Source: Ignavibacteria bacterium UBA2373
GTDB lineage: Bacteria > Bacteroidota > Ignavibacteria > Kapaibacteriales > UBA961
Length of the DNA stretch: 64,000 nucleotides
Direction of reading: 5' to 3'
Assembly: GCA_002344005.1 (NCBI GenBank)
Contig: DDTD01000008.1
Span: 10,963 to 74,962 of the forward strand
Below are positions 7,921 through 16,838 of the stretch, in pieces (the first letter of the stretch is position 1; each line of letters starts with the position of its first letter). The position numbers and the translations under genes were made by a program. The notes under the pieces are model-generated. The model had not been told where the DNA came from. It did not search any database and was given only the letters and a program-made list of their open reading frames with translations.

Positions 7921-9780
7921 TTACTCCGCAATCATCACAGGTAAACCTGCACTCTCATCTCCCGATTGAATTATCAGATAATACACACCCGAAGAAAGAT
8001 TTGTCGGTAAAGGAATCCATGTATCGCCATAGGATATTTCAGAAGGGAAATTATGCATTATCTCTGTGCCTGTCAAGGTAAATAAACGAATAGTAAGATT
8101 TTTCGTACTCGGTGCTGAAATATGTAAGAATGCGATATCATCTTTATATTCAACGCTATACGGTGTCATGATGTCTTCGGAGGTAAAAACTGAAGAAATT
8201 CCCCCTTCACCAATATATGCTCCGGCAACAGCATTACCCGTTCGCGCATTACCCTGTGCATCACGTGTGACGCTATTAGCATAATTACCGGCGGGTGATG
8301 GTGGCATTGATGGGCGATCATTGCCTGCAAAATCAGGTATCGGAAATGTTGTCACCTGATACACAGAACTATTTTTTATCGGTGCAAAGTTACCCGCAAC
8401 AGGGTTCTGTAATTGCGGTTCACGACTATTAATCGCATTGTCAGCAAGTAATTGTGCTGTATTGCAGGTAGGATTATTCGATGAACAACCGCTTTCACCT
8501 TCGCCAACTCCTAAAGCATGATTAGCACCGCCATTCCAAATAATATTACCGCGAATACGAAGATTTTCATCTGCATTAGCAGGGTTGGGAGCATTCACAT
8601 TTATATTCCATTCACCGCTATATGGCGCAGGAATAAAAAAATGTTGCCACAAACTTTGATAACCCGTCGGATTATAAACAATATTATTAAAAATATACAC
8701 ATTTTTATTGGGGATACGCACATAGTTAATGCCGTCTGATACTAAGGAATTTCCCCATCCACCCATTTTTCTATAGACATCGCATGAATCAAAATCACCA
8801 CCCGGCTGACCATCGCAAGAACGTCCGCCAAATGTTACCTCAACCACATGACTTCGCTCGCCGACTCTGTAACATGTATTATGCGCTATCAAAATATTAT
8901 AACCGCCATTAACACCAAAACCCGCGCCTTCCACATCATGCACACTATTATTGATAAATTTACAATCGTATGTTTCATAATGTAAAAATGGTGGTGTCAT
9001 AAATTGAAATCCCGTTCCTTGTCCCGCAGTAAATCCACCCGTCCCCGTATTATATATTTCATTATTTTCCACCCGAAAATAAGCAGAACCACCCTTAAGA
9101 TATAAGCCCCAATCACCACAATTATGAATTTTATTCGCAACGATATGCCCATACTGAACCGCAACAAAATCAACAGCATTATCCCATGCCCCTGAAATAT
9201 CATTATCTTCAACATACACATATTGACATTGATTTACTTTTAAACATTCTTGTGTTATATCTCGATTGGCAATTAATGTGCAATTACGCAATAAGATATG
9301 ATCACTGAATTGTAAATGAACAATATCCGCCGTCGCGAACATTGTATCTTCCAATATTAAATCCATAAAATAAACATAGCTGCACAATGCCATATTGATA
9401 CCCGCAGTAATTTTAACGGAATTTTTACTTTCCGCAGGGCGAATAATAATCGGGTAGCGGGCACTGCCATAACGTTCATCCCAATACAATGGCATATCAT
9501 CGGAAGTATAAACTCCCGGCTTGAGGTTAATACGCCATCCATTGCCTGTCAAATCTTCATTGGCAGGAATACTCTCCCATGCTGCATAGACCGTCTTATA
9601 CGGACGTGCACTCGATCCCGGATTATCATCATTACCATTCACAGGATCAACCCATATATCGCGCACTGTCGGATTACCTATATCATAACGCAAAGGGTTC
9701 ATGGACTGACCCTCGGCTCGGTACAGACATTGCACACAACACATAACAATCATTGCAAGACAAAAGAAACTTTGACGCAT
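7921..9780 (-). CDS. Secreted right-handed parallel beta-helix protein with C-terminal sorting-like domain
   Basis: A 619-residue exported protein. A signal peptide occupies about residues 1-24 (MRQSFFCLAMIVMCCVQC...). The sequence IWVDPVNGNDDNPGSSARPYKTV (about 41-63) is the opening of the beta-helix families that act on or bind polysaccharides. Repeating coils such as NNEIYNTG, NNSVHDVEGAGFGVNGGYNILIAHNT and FNNIVYNP follow to about residue 500. The last 85 residues (from about SEDIMTPYSVEYK, ending SSGVYYLIIQSGDESAGLPVMIAE-like) have the beta-sandwich pattern of type IX secretion C-terminal domains. No catalytic residues could be assigned. Its job is probably at the cell surface, as an adhesin or polysaccharide lyase. 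Confidence 0.75.
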   Translation of the reverse strand: MRQSFFCLAMIVMCCVQCLYRAEGQSMNPLRYDIGNPTVRDIWVDPVNGNDDNPGSSARPYKTVYAAWESIPANEDLTGNGWRINLKPGVYTSDDMPLYWDERYGSARYPIIIRPAESKNSVKITAGINMALCSYVYFMDLILEDTMFATADIVHLQFSDHILLRNCTLIANRDITQECLKVNQCQYVYVEDNDISGAWDNAVDFVAVQYGHIVANKIHNCGDWGLYLKGGSAYFRVENNEIYNTGTGGFTAGQGTGFQFMTPPFLHYETYDCKFINNSVHDVEGAGFGVNGGYNILIAHNTCYRVGERSHVVEVTFGGRSCDGQPGGDFDSCDVYRKMGGWGNSLVSDGINYVRIPNKNVYIFNNIVYNPTGYQSLWQHFFIPAPYSGEWNINVNAPNPANADENLRIRGNIIWNGGANHALGVGEGESGCSSNNPTCNTAQLLADNAINSREPQLQNPVAGNFAPIKNSSVYQVTTFPIPDFAGNDRPSMPPSPAGNYANSVTRDAQGNARTGNAVAGAYIGEGGISSVFTSEDIMTPYSVEYKDDIAFLHISAPSTKNLTIRLFTLTGTEIMHNFPSEISYGDTWIPLPTNLSSGVYYLIIQSGDESAGLPVMIAE

Positions 9781-9983
9781 AATAACCTCACTCTTTGATA
9801 AACTTTAATACAAAAATGTAAAACTTTACCCACATAATGCGCTATTGCATCAATTGTTACAACTATTGCAGATTAGATGCCTTCAATAAGAGTGATTATG
9901 AACTGAATCATCTGGGTTTTCCACTCATGGATGGTACAACAACAAATGCAGAGATTGGGGCATATTCTCCATACACTATCAGC

Positions 9984-10020
9984 TACTCTTCTCCTCCGCT
10001 TTTTCCGAAAGAGAAGAGTA
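9984..10020 (-). other. Hairpin downstream of yjaB-like gene
   Basis: Arms TACTCTTCTC (9984-9993) and GAGAAGAGTA (10011-10020) form a perfect 10-bp stem with a 17-base loop. On the minus strand it begins about 12 bases after the stop codon of the acetyltransferase gene. No run of T follows on either strand, so it is a candidate transcript end or RNA-stability element, not a standard intrinsic terminator. Confidence 0.35.
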
Positions 10021-10032
10021 ACAATATTACAA

Positions 10033-10473
10033 TTACTCAGAAAGTGAACGCTTCATGTGAAGCAATGGATACGGTTTTCCTGTGCCATCGGTGTCGGATC
10101 GGTCAGAGATACTAAATCCATGCTTTATATAAAATTCCACAGCATTAATATTCTGTTCATTGACATCAACAAACCACGCATCACAATAGGTAAAAGCATA
10201 TAACAATAACGCTGTTCCTATTCCCCGCCCCATCGCCAACGGAGCAACAAAAAGCATTTCTATTTTTTGTTCAACAATACCTATAAAACCAAGAAGAGCA
10301 GTACCTTCTATTGCACAAAATATCGGAATATTCTCAAAATCAATATTTTTAACGATAGATGAAAAAAATACTATGTCTTCTTCTGTCACAAAATGATGCG
10401 TTGCTCTTACGGATTGTTCCCAGATTTGTATAATCTGATCGCGCATTGAAGAATGATACGGCACTATCTCCAT
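10033..10473 (-). CDS. yjaB: GNAT acetyltransferase, YjaB-like
   Basis: A 146-residue GNAT enzyme. The beginning (EIVPYHSSMRDQIIQIWEQSVRATHHFV) and the end (DTDGTGKPYPLLHMKR) both follow the YjaB signature, in which PYPLL near the C-terminus is characteristic. Motif A is VAPLAMGRGIGTALL (about 76-90), and VNEQNINAVEFYIKHGF is motif B. YjaB binds acetyl-CoA but has no settled substrate. It lies 20 bases after the VIT/VWA gene on the same strand, so it may be read at the end of that operon. Confidence 0.75.
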   Translation of the reverse strand: MEIVPYHSSMRDQIIQIWEQSVRATHHFVTEEDIVFFSSIVKNIDFENIPIFCAIEGTALLGFIGIVEQKIEMLFVAPLAMGRGIGTALLLYAFTYCDAWFVDVNEQNINAVEFYIKHGFSISDRSDTDGTGKPYPLLHMKRSLSE

Positions 10474-10493
10474 AGAATATTATTCCTGAATTA

Positions 10494-13259
10494 TTATAAA
10501 ACAAATCGTAAAGCTACACCGAATCGCACGGATAATGCCCTTTCATTATTACGAATCTGGGTCAGATTATAATGAAATTGTATCTGCGGTGTGAGCGAAA
10601 AACGTAAGATAAACATCTCATACCCTAAACCCATCATCACACCGGCTTGCCATGACTTTAAATCAGGTACAGTGCCGGAAGATATTGTTGCACCCGAAGC
10701 AGCCATCAACATCGTATTATCACGCAAATAAAGAAGTGAATCGGGTGCAGTCACGGATATATCCCGCGATGAACCAAGTATAAAACCGGATGTCAAACCA
10801 CCAAAGATATTTATGCGTTTATAAACATCATAACGATAATACATGGCTAATTGCAATGATTGTAAAGTAGTACGTGAGGTAAATGTTCCATACCCGATGC
10901 CATTAATTAATAGCAGTGAATCATTGCCGGAATTCATCATATTTTCTTTATTGTATAATAGAGAGAAATTTAATCCTCCTTTTCCGAATGTTGGATCACC
11001 AAGGCGATATTCCATTTCAATACCTGCTGAAAATCCGGTTTCAAATGCACTGTTAGGAAGTGAAATAATTGAGGAATTATGAAGAAATGTTTCCTGTGTC
11101 ATCCAAGCACTATTTAATAAGAATGTCAATCCCCAATATATACTTGGTGCTCTTTTACCCGGATACAGTGCATCAGCATTTTGGGACACACCTTCTGTAT
11201 CTCCACTACTTCTCAACCATGATGAACTCTGTGAGCTGGTCTGAATTTTTTCATTATTACTGCCGATTTTTTCCCGAATAGTTCCAATGACACTTGACAA
11301 AGCTCTATCACCTTCTAGTGACTTATCATTTTGATTATTTCCTAATATTTCCCGATGTAGTATCGTATCTGTACGGCTGTTTTTGACACGTATATTTTCA
11401 TCAATGGCAATAAAGGAAGTGTATTTTGTAAGCATATTATAACGCAAGCCCAAATCGGTAATTTCTTTTTTATAATCAATTGTCGCTCCTGTTATTGCCG
11501 GCGCATTTTTTTCATCTTCCAAAAGTGTAATTTTATTTTTTGCCCACAGATATCGTAATGCACTATGCTCAGGTAAAGATGGAGCAGCTTCTATGGAATG
11601 AGTAAATGTTAAAGCTCCGCCGGCTGCATCTCCTTTCACAGTGATTGTTCCATTCTTTTTACCCTTCCATTTACCATAGACAATAATAGGTCTTTTTCCT
11701 GTCACATCGGGAATACTTGGTAAATCTAAATCATAGACATTAAAATCACCATAATCAACCGTAATATGACTCAGCACAGGAGCTTGAATATATGAAATGA
11801 ATTTTTCTGCCGCATCATCTGTTTCGGACTTATTCATCACAATAAATGGACTGCCTTTGCCGGCGCGTGCCATCCCCTCAATAAGCCAACGATTCACGCT
11901 GCTCCCTATACCAAATGAATACACATTTGCTTTATTCAACTGCGTAGCAATTAATTGAAATGCCTCACGTTCAACAGCAACATACCCATCCGTAAGAACA
12001 ATAAATGTTCGGGATAATTTTTCATCTACTTCCATAGAAAATGCTGAACGCAATGCAGGTAACAACTCCGTGCCGCCACCGCCAAATCCGGTATTAAGAA
12101 AATTAATCGCTTTCTTTTTATTATCATCCGTTGCCGGTAACGATGTTGGTGATAATACACTTTGCCCACCCGAAAACATCATAACATTAATTTTATCAAT
12201 CGGGCGCATTGTTTCCAATAAATCCTCAATCATAGATTTTGTTGTCTCCAGCGGAAATCCTTGCATTGAACCCGAGACATCCACAATAAACACATATTCT
12301 CTTGGCATAAGATTTTTCACAATAATATCCGACGGTGGCTGTACCATCAACATAAAGTAATTCTCTTCTTTACCTTCATAAAGCAATAATCCTGACTCTA
12401 TTGAAGGTCCCGTTAATGAATATTCTATGACAATATCCCTTGCGCCCGATTGTTCATCTTTATCCGATAATTTCACTGTTGTCAGAGAATTATTTTTTCC
12501 CAATGGGACAATTTTTCCGGTCTTTACATCTTTAGTTATTATATCCATCGCATGGGAAGGACTGCGTAATGTGCGAAGCGGCACACCGGTGGAAAGTATT
12601 GAAGTAAATTTTAATTTACCCGGCATTATCCTTGAATTTGTTTGCTCATTGAGTACTTGTACCAAATCATTATTGGTGCCTGCGGCAATATATCGAGGAC
12701 CCACTACAGCCGGATAAGAAAATTGATAGATATTATTTTCTGGGACAAGCATTTCCGTATAAGATATGGTTACGGTTATACTATCACCCTTCAGAATATT
12801 TGCCACATTCATTTTAAAGACATTCGGGGTGATTTCCTCAAGTAATGAAGCCGATTTACCTTCTTCTTTGGCTTTTGTATAATCAATTCTTGCTTGTTGT
12901 TTTTCTTTGACAATAGCAGTAATCACTCTGTCTTCCACTTGCATTTTCATAGCATAGACAGCCGCTTTTGTTGATGCAGGGAACACATATATTGCCTCAA
13001 TCGGATCTTTATCATTATTCACATAAATCTGGCGAATTGTCACATCTGCTATCATTCCGACAATACTCACATGAATATCCGTTAATGCCAAAGGGAAATT
13101 ATTGACATTTCCTTTTGTAATAAAAAATCGCGGCGACATCGTATTTTCGTTTTGCACCGGATTATTAGATTTCCATGATTGTGCATGAAGGAAAGATGGT
13201 ATGAAGGCAATAATCACAAAAAAAGCCAATATCAATCTCAATTCTTTACAATGTTTCAT
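10494..13259 (-). CDS. Exported VIT and von Willebrand A domain protein with C-terminal beta-barrel
   Basis: A 921-residue protein with a signal peptide (about 1-26). A VIT domain covers about 40-170 (ITKGNVNNFPLALTDIHVSI ... YTKAKEEGKSASLLEE). A VWA domain covers about 318-500 and keeps the metal site DVSGSMQG (D at about 325) and later TDGY. A linker rich in Ser and Asn follows, and the last 215 residues (about 706-921) are amphipathic strands with aromatic ends and a terminal VRFGVALRFVL, as in an outer-membrane barrel. VIT-VWA proteins are inter-alpha-inhibitor-like adhesion modules. The fusion to a barrel suggests that the domain is displayed at the outer membrane. It starts 12 bases after the membrane protein gene and is third in the sigma factor operon. 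An AGGAGAG ribosome-binding site precedes the ATG. Confidence 0.8.
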   Translation of the reverse strand: MKHCKELRLILAFFVIIAFIPSFLHAQSWKSNNPVQNENTMSPRFFITKGNVNNFPLALTDIHVSIVGMIADVTIRQIYVNNDKDPIEAIYVFPASTKAAVYAMKMQVEDRVITAIVKEKQQARIDYTKAKEEGKSASLLEEITPNVFKMNVANILKGDSITVTISYTEMLVPENNIYQFSYPAVVGPRYIAAGTNNDLVQVLNEQTNSRIMPGKLKFTSILSTGVPLRTLRSPSHAMDIITKDVKTGKIVPLGKNNSLTTVKLSDKDEQSGARDIVIEYSLTGPSIESGLLLYEGKEENYFMLMVQPPSDIIVKNLMPREYVFIVDVSGSMQGFPLETTKSMIEDLLETMRPIDKINVMMFSGGQSVLSPTSLPATDDNKKKAINFLNTGFGGGGTELLPALRSAFSMEVDEKLSRTFIVLTDGYVAVEREAFQLIATQLNKANVYSFGIGSSVNRWLIEGMARAGKGSPFIVMNKSETDDAAEKFISYIQAPVLSHITVDYGDFNVYDLDLPSIPDVTGKRPIIVYGKWKGKKNGTITVKGDAAGGALTFTHSIEAAPSLPEHSALRYLWAKNKITLLEDEKNAPAITGATIDYKKEITDLGLRYNMLTKYTSFIAIDENIRVKNSRTDTILHREILGNNQNDKSLEGDRALSSVIGTIREKIGSNNEKIQTSSQSSSWLRSSGDTEGVSQNADALYPGKRAPSIYWGLTFLLNSAWMTQETFLHNSSIISLPNSAFETGFSAGIEMEYRLGDPTFGKGGLNFSLLYNKENMMNSGNDSLLLINGIGYGTFTSRTTLQSLQLAMYYRYDVYKRINIFGGLTSGFILGSSRDISVTAPDSLLYLRDNTMLMAASGATISSGTVPDLKSWQAGVMMGLGYEMFILRFSLTPQIQFHYNLTQIRNNERALSVRFGVALRFVL

Positions 13260-13271
13260 TTTCCACTCTCC

Positions 13272-14540
13272 TTACTTAGTAATAATAAGTCTTGTAACCG
13301 ATTGCATACCTTGTTGATTGGCAGCAATAACATGATAAATGCCATTAGGCAATTGAAATTCAAGAGGAATTTTTACCGTACTCTCTGCCTGCACCATCAT
13401 CGCCGGTATATTCATCAAAAGCTGACCATCCAATGAATAAACTCCAATAATTATTTCCTGATCTTTTCTTGATTTAAGCACAACCTGTGTCATATTTTGC
13501 GCCGGATTGGGTGCAAGATACTGAATTGCTATATCAAATTCATGAGAATACTGTTGTTCATTGGATTGTTCAATGGATTGTTTTTCTTTTGGGTTATCTT
13601 CACCGGGCTTTTGTATCATTGTGTCGGGTACAATATCCTGCACATTATTTGTCGGATAATACCACAATACTAATGATGTTTTTGTTCCTTTGATAGGTAT
13701 TTTTATCGGAACAAATGAAAGAAGCATCGAATTTTCTTCAGCATTCATTTTTCCTGTAAATAATTTCTCTAATACGGCTTTTGTGCGATGATGTATATCC
13801 TCATTTGTGGTATTACATAATACTACCGATGCATAATTTTTTCCATGATACCGCACATCATGAGTTATCATTTGTGGCTGGGGAATATCTTTATTTGCTT
13901 CTATGGCGGTTTTATCTTGTTGTAAAATTTCAGCTTTTATTGCAAATTCTTCCGCGATTATTTTTAATCGCACAGGAATTGAAGTGCCGGTTGTGTCATA
14001 GCCATACGCATATAAAAGCGAGACTAACTTATCGGGTTGTATTGCTGTTGCAGAAGACGTGCCTTCACGTTTTTTGAGAATATCCAAAAGTGTGGAAGGA
14101 TTATTTTTTTCAAGAAGTATGCTCACAGTAAATTCCGTGCTTCCATCGAAAAATATCAATCCTAATTTTTCACTGTCTTTCTGTTGGGCATTATACATTT
14201 TCTGTCCGTCTATTTTAACAGGCAATACAAATGGCTCCGGATTTTCCGTACTGCGTAAATAATCACCGTCTGCTTTTATTGATGTTGTACTTTTTTTCGG
14301 GTGCGGCAAAGCTTGCAATGGATTATTATCATACTCTAATGGAATAAGTGTTGCAATAGTCAGCCCCGACAGAATAATATTCATTATCATAACAAACCTC
14401 CAAAATAACGTTGTGTTTGTACGTGTTGATTGCGAATCGGAAAAGCGCACTAAGTCCATAAGCTCTTTCTCAGAGAGTAATGGCTCTTGATTGGTAAAAT
14501 CTGCAGCTTTTCGTAATTCTTCTTCGAGTGTTTTTTTCAT
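13272..14540 (-). CDS. Single-pass membrane protein in anti-sigma position with C-terminal sorting-like domain
   Basis: A 422-residue protein encoded right after an ECF sigma factor (27-base gap). Residues 1-45 are charged and cytoplasmic in character, one membrane helix lies at about 46-68 (FWRFVMIMNIILSGLTIATL), and the rest is periplasmic or external. This is the layout of an anti-sigma factor, though no zinc-binding HxxxCxxC motif is present. The last 75 residues (from APNPAQN at about 345, ending PNGIYHVIAANQQGMQSVTRLIITK-like) follow the type IX C-terminal domain pattern: APNP start, YSLDGQLLM, LPNGIYHV. A type IX cargo domain on a protein without a cleavable signal peptide is unusual. 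An AGGAGAG site precedes the ATG at 14540. Confidence 0.6.
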   Translation of the reverse strand: MKKTLEEELRKAADFTNQEPLLSEKELMDLVRFSDSQSTRTNTTLFWRFVMIMNIILSGLTIATLIPLEYDNNPLQALPHPKKSTTSIKADGDYLRSTENPEPFVLPVKIDGQKMYNAQQKDSEKLGLIFFDGSTEFTVSILLEKNNPSTLLDILKKREGTSSATAIQPDKLVSLLYAYGYDTTGTSIPVRLKIIAEEFAIKAEILQQDKTAIEANKDIPQPQMITHDVRYHGKNYASVVLCNTTNEDIHHRTKAVLEKLFTGKMNAEENSMLLSFVPIKIPIKGTKTSLVLWYYPTNNVQDIVPDTMIQKPGEDNPKEKQSIEQSNEQQYSHEFDIAIQYLAPNPAQNMTQVVLKSRKDQEIIIGVYSLDGQLLMNIPAMMVQAESTVKIPLEFQLPNGIYHVIAANQQGMQSVTRLIITK

Positions 14541-14567
14541 GTATTTCTCTCCTGCGTAAGGAGTAAA

Positions 14568-15089
14568 TCAAGATTCTGAAATAAGAGATTGTTGTTGTAA
14601 ACCCACACCTAAAAGTTCTGCAAGCGTTTTTTTGGCTCTGAATATTCTTACCTTAATGGAAGACAGCGAACCGCCTTGAATTTCCTGCACCTCTTTGTGT
14701 GATAATCCGCTAATCTCGCTGAGCATAATTGCCTCCTTCGATTCGGGCGACAATTTGTCTATTGCTTGATATAACAATGCAATATCTGTTGCAGTTTCGG
14801 GCGAAGTGTAATTCCGAAATAGCTCTTCAACCTGTTCAGCACTTGCAATAGTTCTTTTCGCATATCTGGCTGATTGGGCTACTCTTGAACATATAGTGAA
14901 TATATAGCTCAAGAAAGCTTTGTCATCGCGTAACATCTCAAATCCCTCAAAAGCTTTTAATACAGTTTCACCGACAATGTCCTTAGCATCGTCACGGTTA
15001 CGCGTCACCGTCAATGCAAAACGCTCCAAGCGCGGATAGACCGGCTTTAGTAATGCCATAAATCGTTGTTGTTTTGCGTTGTCAGTCAT
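14568..15089 (-). CDS. ECF-type RNA polymerase sigma factor
   Basis: A 173-residue protein with region 2 at about residues 12-75 (RNRDDAKDIVGETVLKAFEGF ... AFLSYIFTICSRVAQSARY) and region 4 at about 105-160 (LYQAIDKLSPESKEAIMLSEISGLSHKEVQEIQGGSLSSIKVRIFRAKKTL) containing the helix-turn-helix. It recruits RNA polymerase to a small regulon. The following membrane protein is its likely regulator, so the operon may be autoregulated. No ECF-type promoter motif could be identified with confidence in the 120 bases upstream. Confidence 0.9.
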   Translation of the reverse strand: MTDNAKQQRFMALLKPVYPRLERFALTVTRNRDDAKDIVGETVLKAFEGFEMLRDDKAFLSYIFTICSRVAQSARYAKRTIASAEQVEELFRNYTSPETATDIALLYQAIDKLSPESKEAIMLSEISGLSHKEVQEIQGGSLSSIKVRIFRAKKTLAELLGVGLQQQSLISES

Positions 15090-15203
15090 ATCGGTAAAGA
15101 GTATATCAACCTTTTCTGAACAGTAAGTGCTTCATCACCCGTCATTGGTTACACAGAAGTAATGATTTTCTTTTATACATGGATTTTGTTATCACAATTT
15201 TAT

Positions 15204-15239
15204 AAAAAAAAAGTCCGTACAATCAAAGTACAGACTTTT
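15204..15239 (-). terminator. Intrinsic terminator of the haloperoxidase-like gene
   Basis: On the minus strand a stem AAAAGTC(T)GTAC / GTAC(G)GACTTTT with a 7-base loop (15209-15239) is followed by nine T. It starts 27 bases after the stop at 15267 and precedes the sigma operon, so it separates the two transcripts. Confidence 0.8.
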
Positions 15240-15266
15240 CTATTTTATAGGTATATTACTATTTTT

Positions 15267-16811
15267 CTACAATCCAGATTTATCGGCTTGTCCTCGTTTG
15301 ACGGCATGTGCGCCAATCATTTTACCATGTTCTAACCCTTTTTCGCAATCGAAACGATAGTGAATACCACCGTAAATCCGTGATACCGAAGCCTCCGTTG
15401 CCATAGCATCAAATTCGGATTTATTATTCGGGAAAAGGTATGATAACACTTCCGCAGCCGCACCGGAGAATGTGGAGTGTCCGGAAGTATAAGCAGGGAA
15501 ATTAGGAATACCTGTAGAAGTTTTTATTTCGGCATTTACTTCTGAAGGGCGCGGCACTAAGTAATAGTATTTGACATCCCAGCAGCATATACCGGCATCT
15601 TGCATTGCACTATTCAATAATGCCAATGCTCTTGCAGTGCGTACTTCGCTGAATTTATTGGCATAGGTTAATGCCGCGGCTTTTCTGTTCCAATGTCCGG
15701 GAGGAGTATATGTGCCTGCTCCATCTGCCCAATATGATGCAATGCGAACTTGCTCACGTGAGCGATCTTTTGCTATGGCAATAAGTTCATCAAGGTTTTG
15801 CTTAAATTCAGCACTCTCGAATGTAGGAGGCGGACCGATAGCAGTGCGCATGGCAATTTTTTCTTCAGCGGTAAAATTCCATGTTTTTACATTACCATAA
15901 GCAGGTAACATAGGTGGGCGTGGTGGCACTTCACGACTTGTCCAAATACGTCCGATACCACGTGCTTTTGCATCAGCAATTTGATTTTGATAACCGGGTT
16001 GATTATTTGCTGCGCCCATACCGTCGGTTTTTGCATAGGCAATAATTTTGTCGGCAACAGCTTTCCCTAAAGCTTCTCCGGCATCAATATCGCTTTGTAC
16101 ATTCATTCCCGCCCATAATCTGCTGTTTTTATGTTCATCGGATTTTTGGGTTAAGAGAGGAACTTCACCCGGAAATAAAAATTTCAGTATTTCTCGAGAT
16201 GCCGCAGCTACGACAGCGTCTTCGGAAGGATATGAAGGTGCGTCTATTTGCGGCAAACGAGCTGTTGAGCCATTTGGCAGAGCATAAGGCGCTGTTCTTC
16301 CATAGAGTTGTCTAAAGTGAGATGTTGCCACGAGAGCATCGTACTGAGCAATAGAAAGTAAAGCAAAAGCACGCGATGCATAGGGAGGAGTAGCGAATGG
16401 GAAGCGCGGGTTTTTGAGCGGATTTGCCGGATCAGGATTGGGATACTTCCCATTTTCATCATAGTTTGGCGGTATATTATACGCTGCCGCCAACTCGCGA
16501 GCTATTTCATTCCAACGTATTACACCGCCTGCACCCCAAAATTTTATTGCCTGTTGTTGTGCTTCATTAGGATTTAATGCTTTAACAGCAGCAAGTTCTT
16601 GTTGATACTCATTGGAAGAAATATCAGCAGGTGCAACCACCGTAACATCTGAAAACGGAACAACGAATGGTTGCCAGTTTCCGGCATTTGTATCTAATTG
16701 CACCGGAGCATATGGCTGGAGTTCCACAACTTCAATGGTTTTTTCTTCACATCCGATAAATGCGAATAAGCATACAAGTATTACAGCACAAAGTGTATAT
16801 TGTATTTTCAT
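15267..16811 (-). CDS. Vanadium haloperoxidase / PAP2-type phosphatase-like lipoprotein
   Basis: A 514-residue protein with a lipoprotein signal (AFIGC, Cys at about 21). The C-terminal half carries the vanadate/phosphate site of the family: a KxxxxxxRP-like YYLVPRPSEV, then YTSGHSTFSGAA (SGH near residue 444) and SRIYGGIHYRFD (about 470-481), which supplies the Arg and His ligands. Such enzymes use bromide or chloride with H2O2, or dephosphorylate small substrates, and both activities occur in the family; the sequence alone does not decide. The lipid anchor puts it at the membrane surface. It is 27 bases downstream of the outer-membrane barrel gene, so the two form an operon, and an AGGAAGG site lies before the ATG. 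Confidence 0.8.
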   Translation of the reverse strand: MKIQYTLCAVILVCLFAFIGCEEKTIEVVELQPYAPVQLDTNAGNWQPFVVPFSDVTVVAPADISSNEYQQELAAVKALNPNEAQQQAIKFWGAGGVIRWNEIARELAAAYNIPPNYDENGKYPNPDPANPLKNPRFPFATPPYASRAFALLSIAQYDALVATSHFRQLYGRTAPYALPNGSTARLPQIDAPSYPSEDAVVAAASREILKFLFPGEVPLLTQKSDEHKNSRLWAGMNVQSDIDAGEALGKAVADKIIAYAKTDGMGAANNQPGYQNQIADAKARGIGRIWTSREVPPRPPMLPAYGNVKTWNFTAEEKIAMRTAIGPPPTFESAEFKQNLDELIAIAKDRSREQVRIASYWADGAGTYTPPGHWNRKAAALTYANKFSEVRTARALALLNSAMQDAGICCWDVKYYYLVPRPSEVNAEIKTSTGIPNFPAYTSGHSTFSGAAAEVLSYLFPNNKSEFDAMATEASVSRIYGGIHYRFDCEKGLEHGKMIGAHAVKRGQADKSGL

Positions 16812-16838
16812 AGTTTTTTCCTTCCTTAGTCAACAGTA

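Noticed and set aside
9837..10115. A 92-codon plus-strand frame upstream of the VIT-VWA operon
   Set aside because: It overlaps the opposite acetyltransferase gene and has no recognisable family; the Cys-rich start does not form a clear zinc motif.
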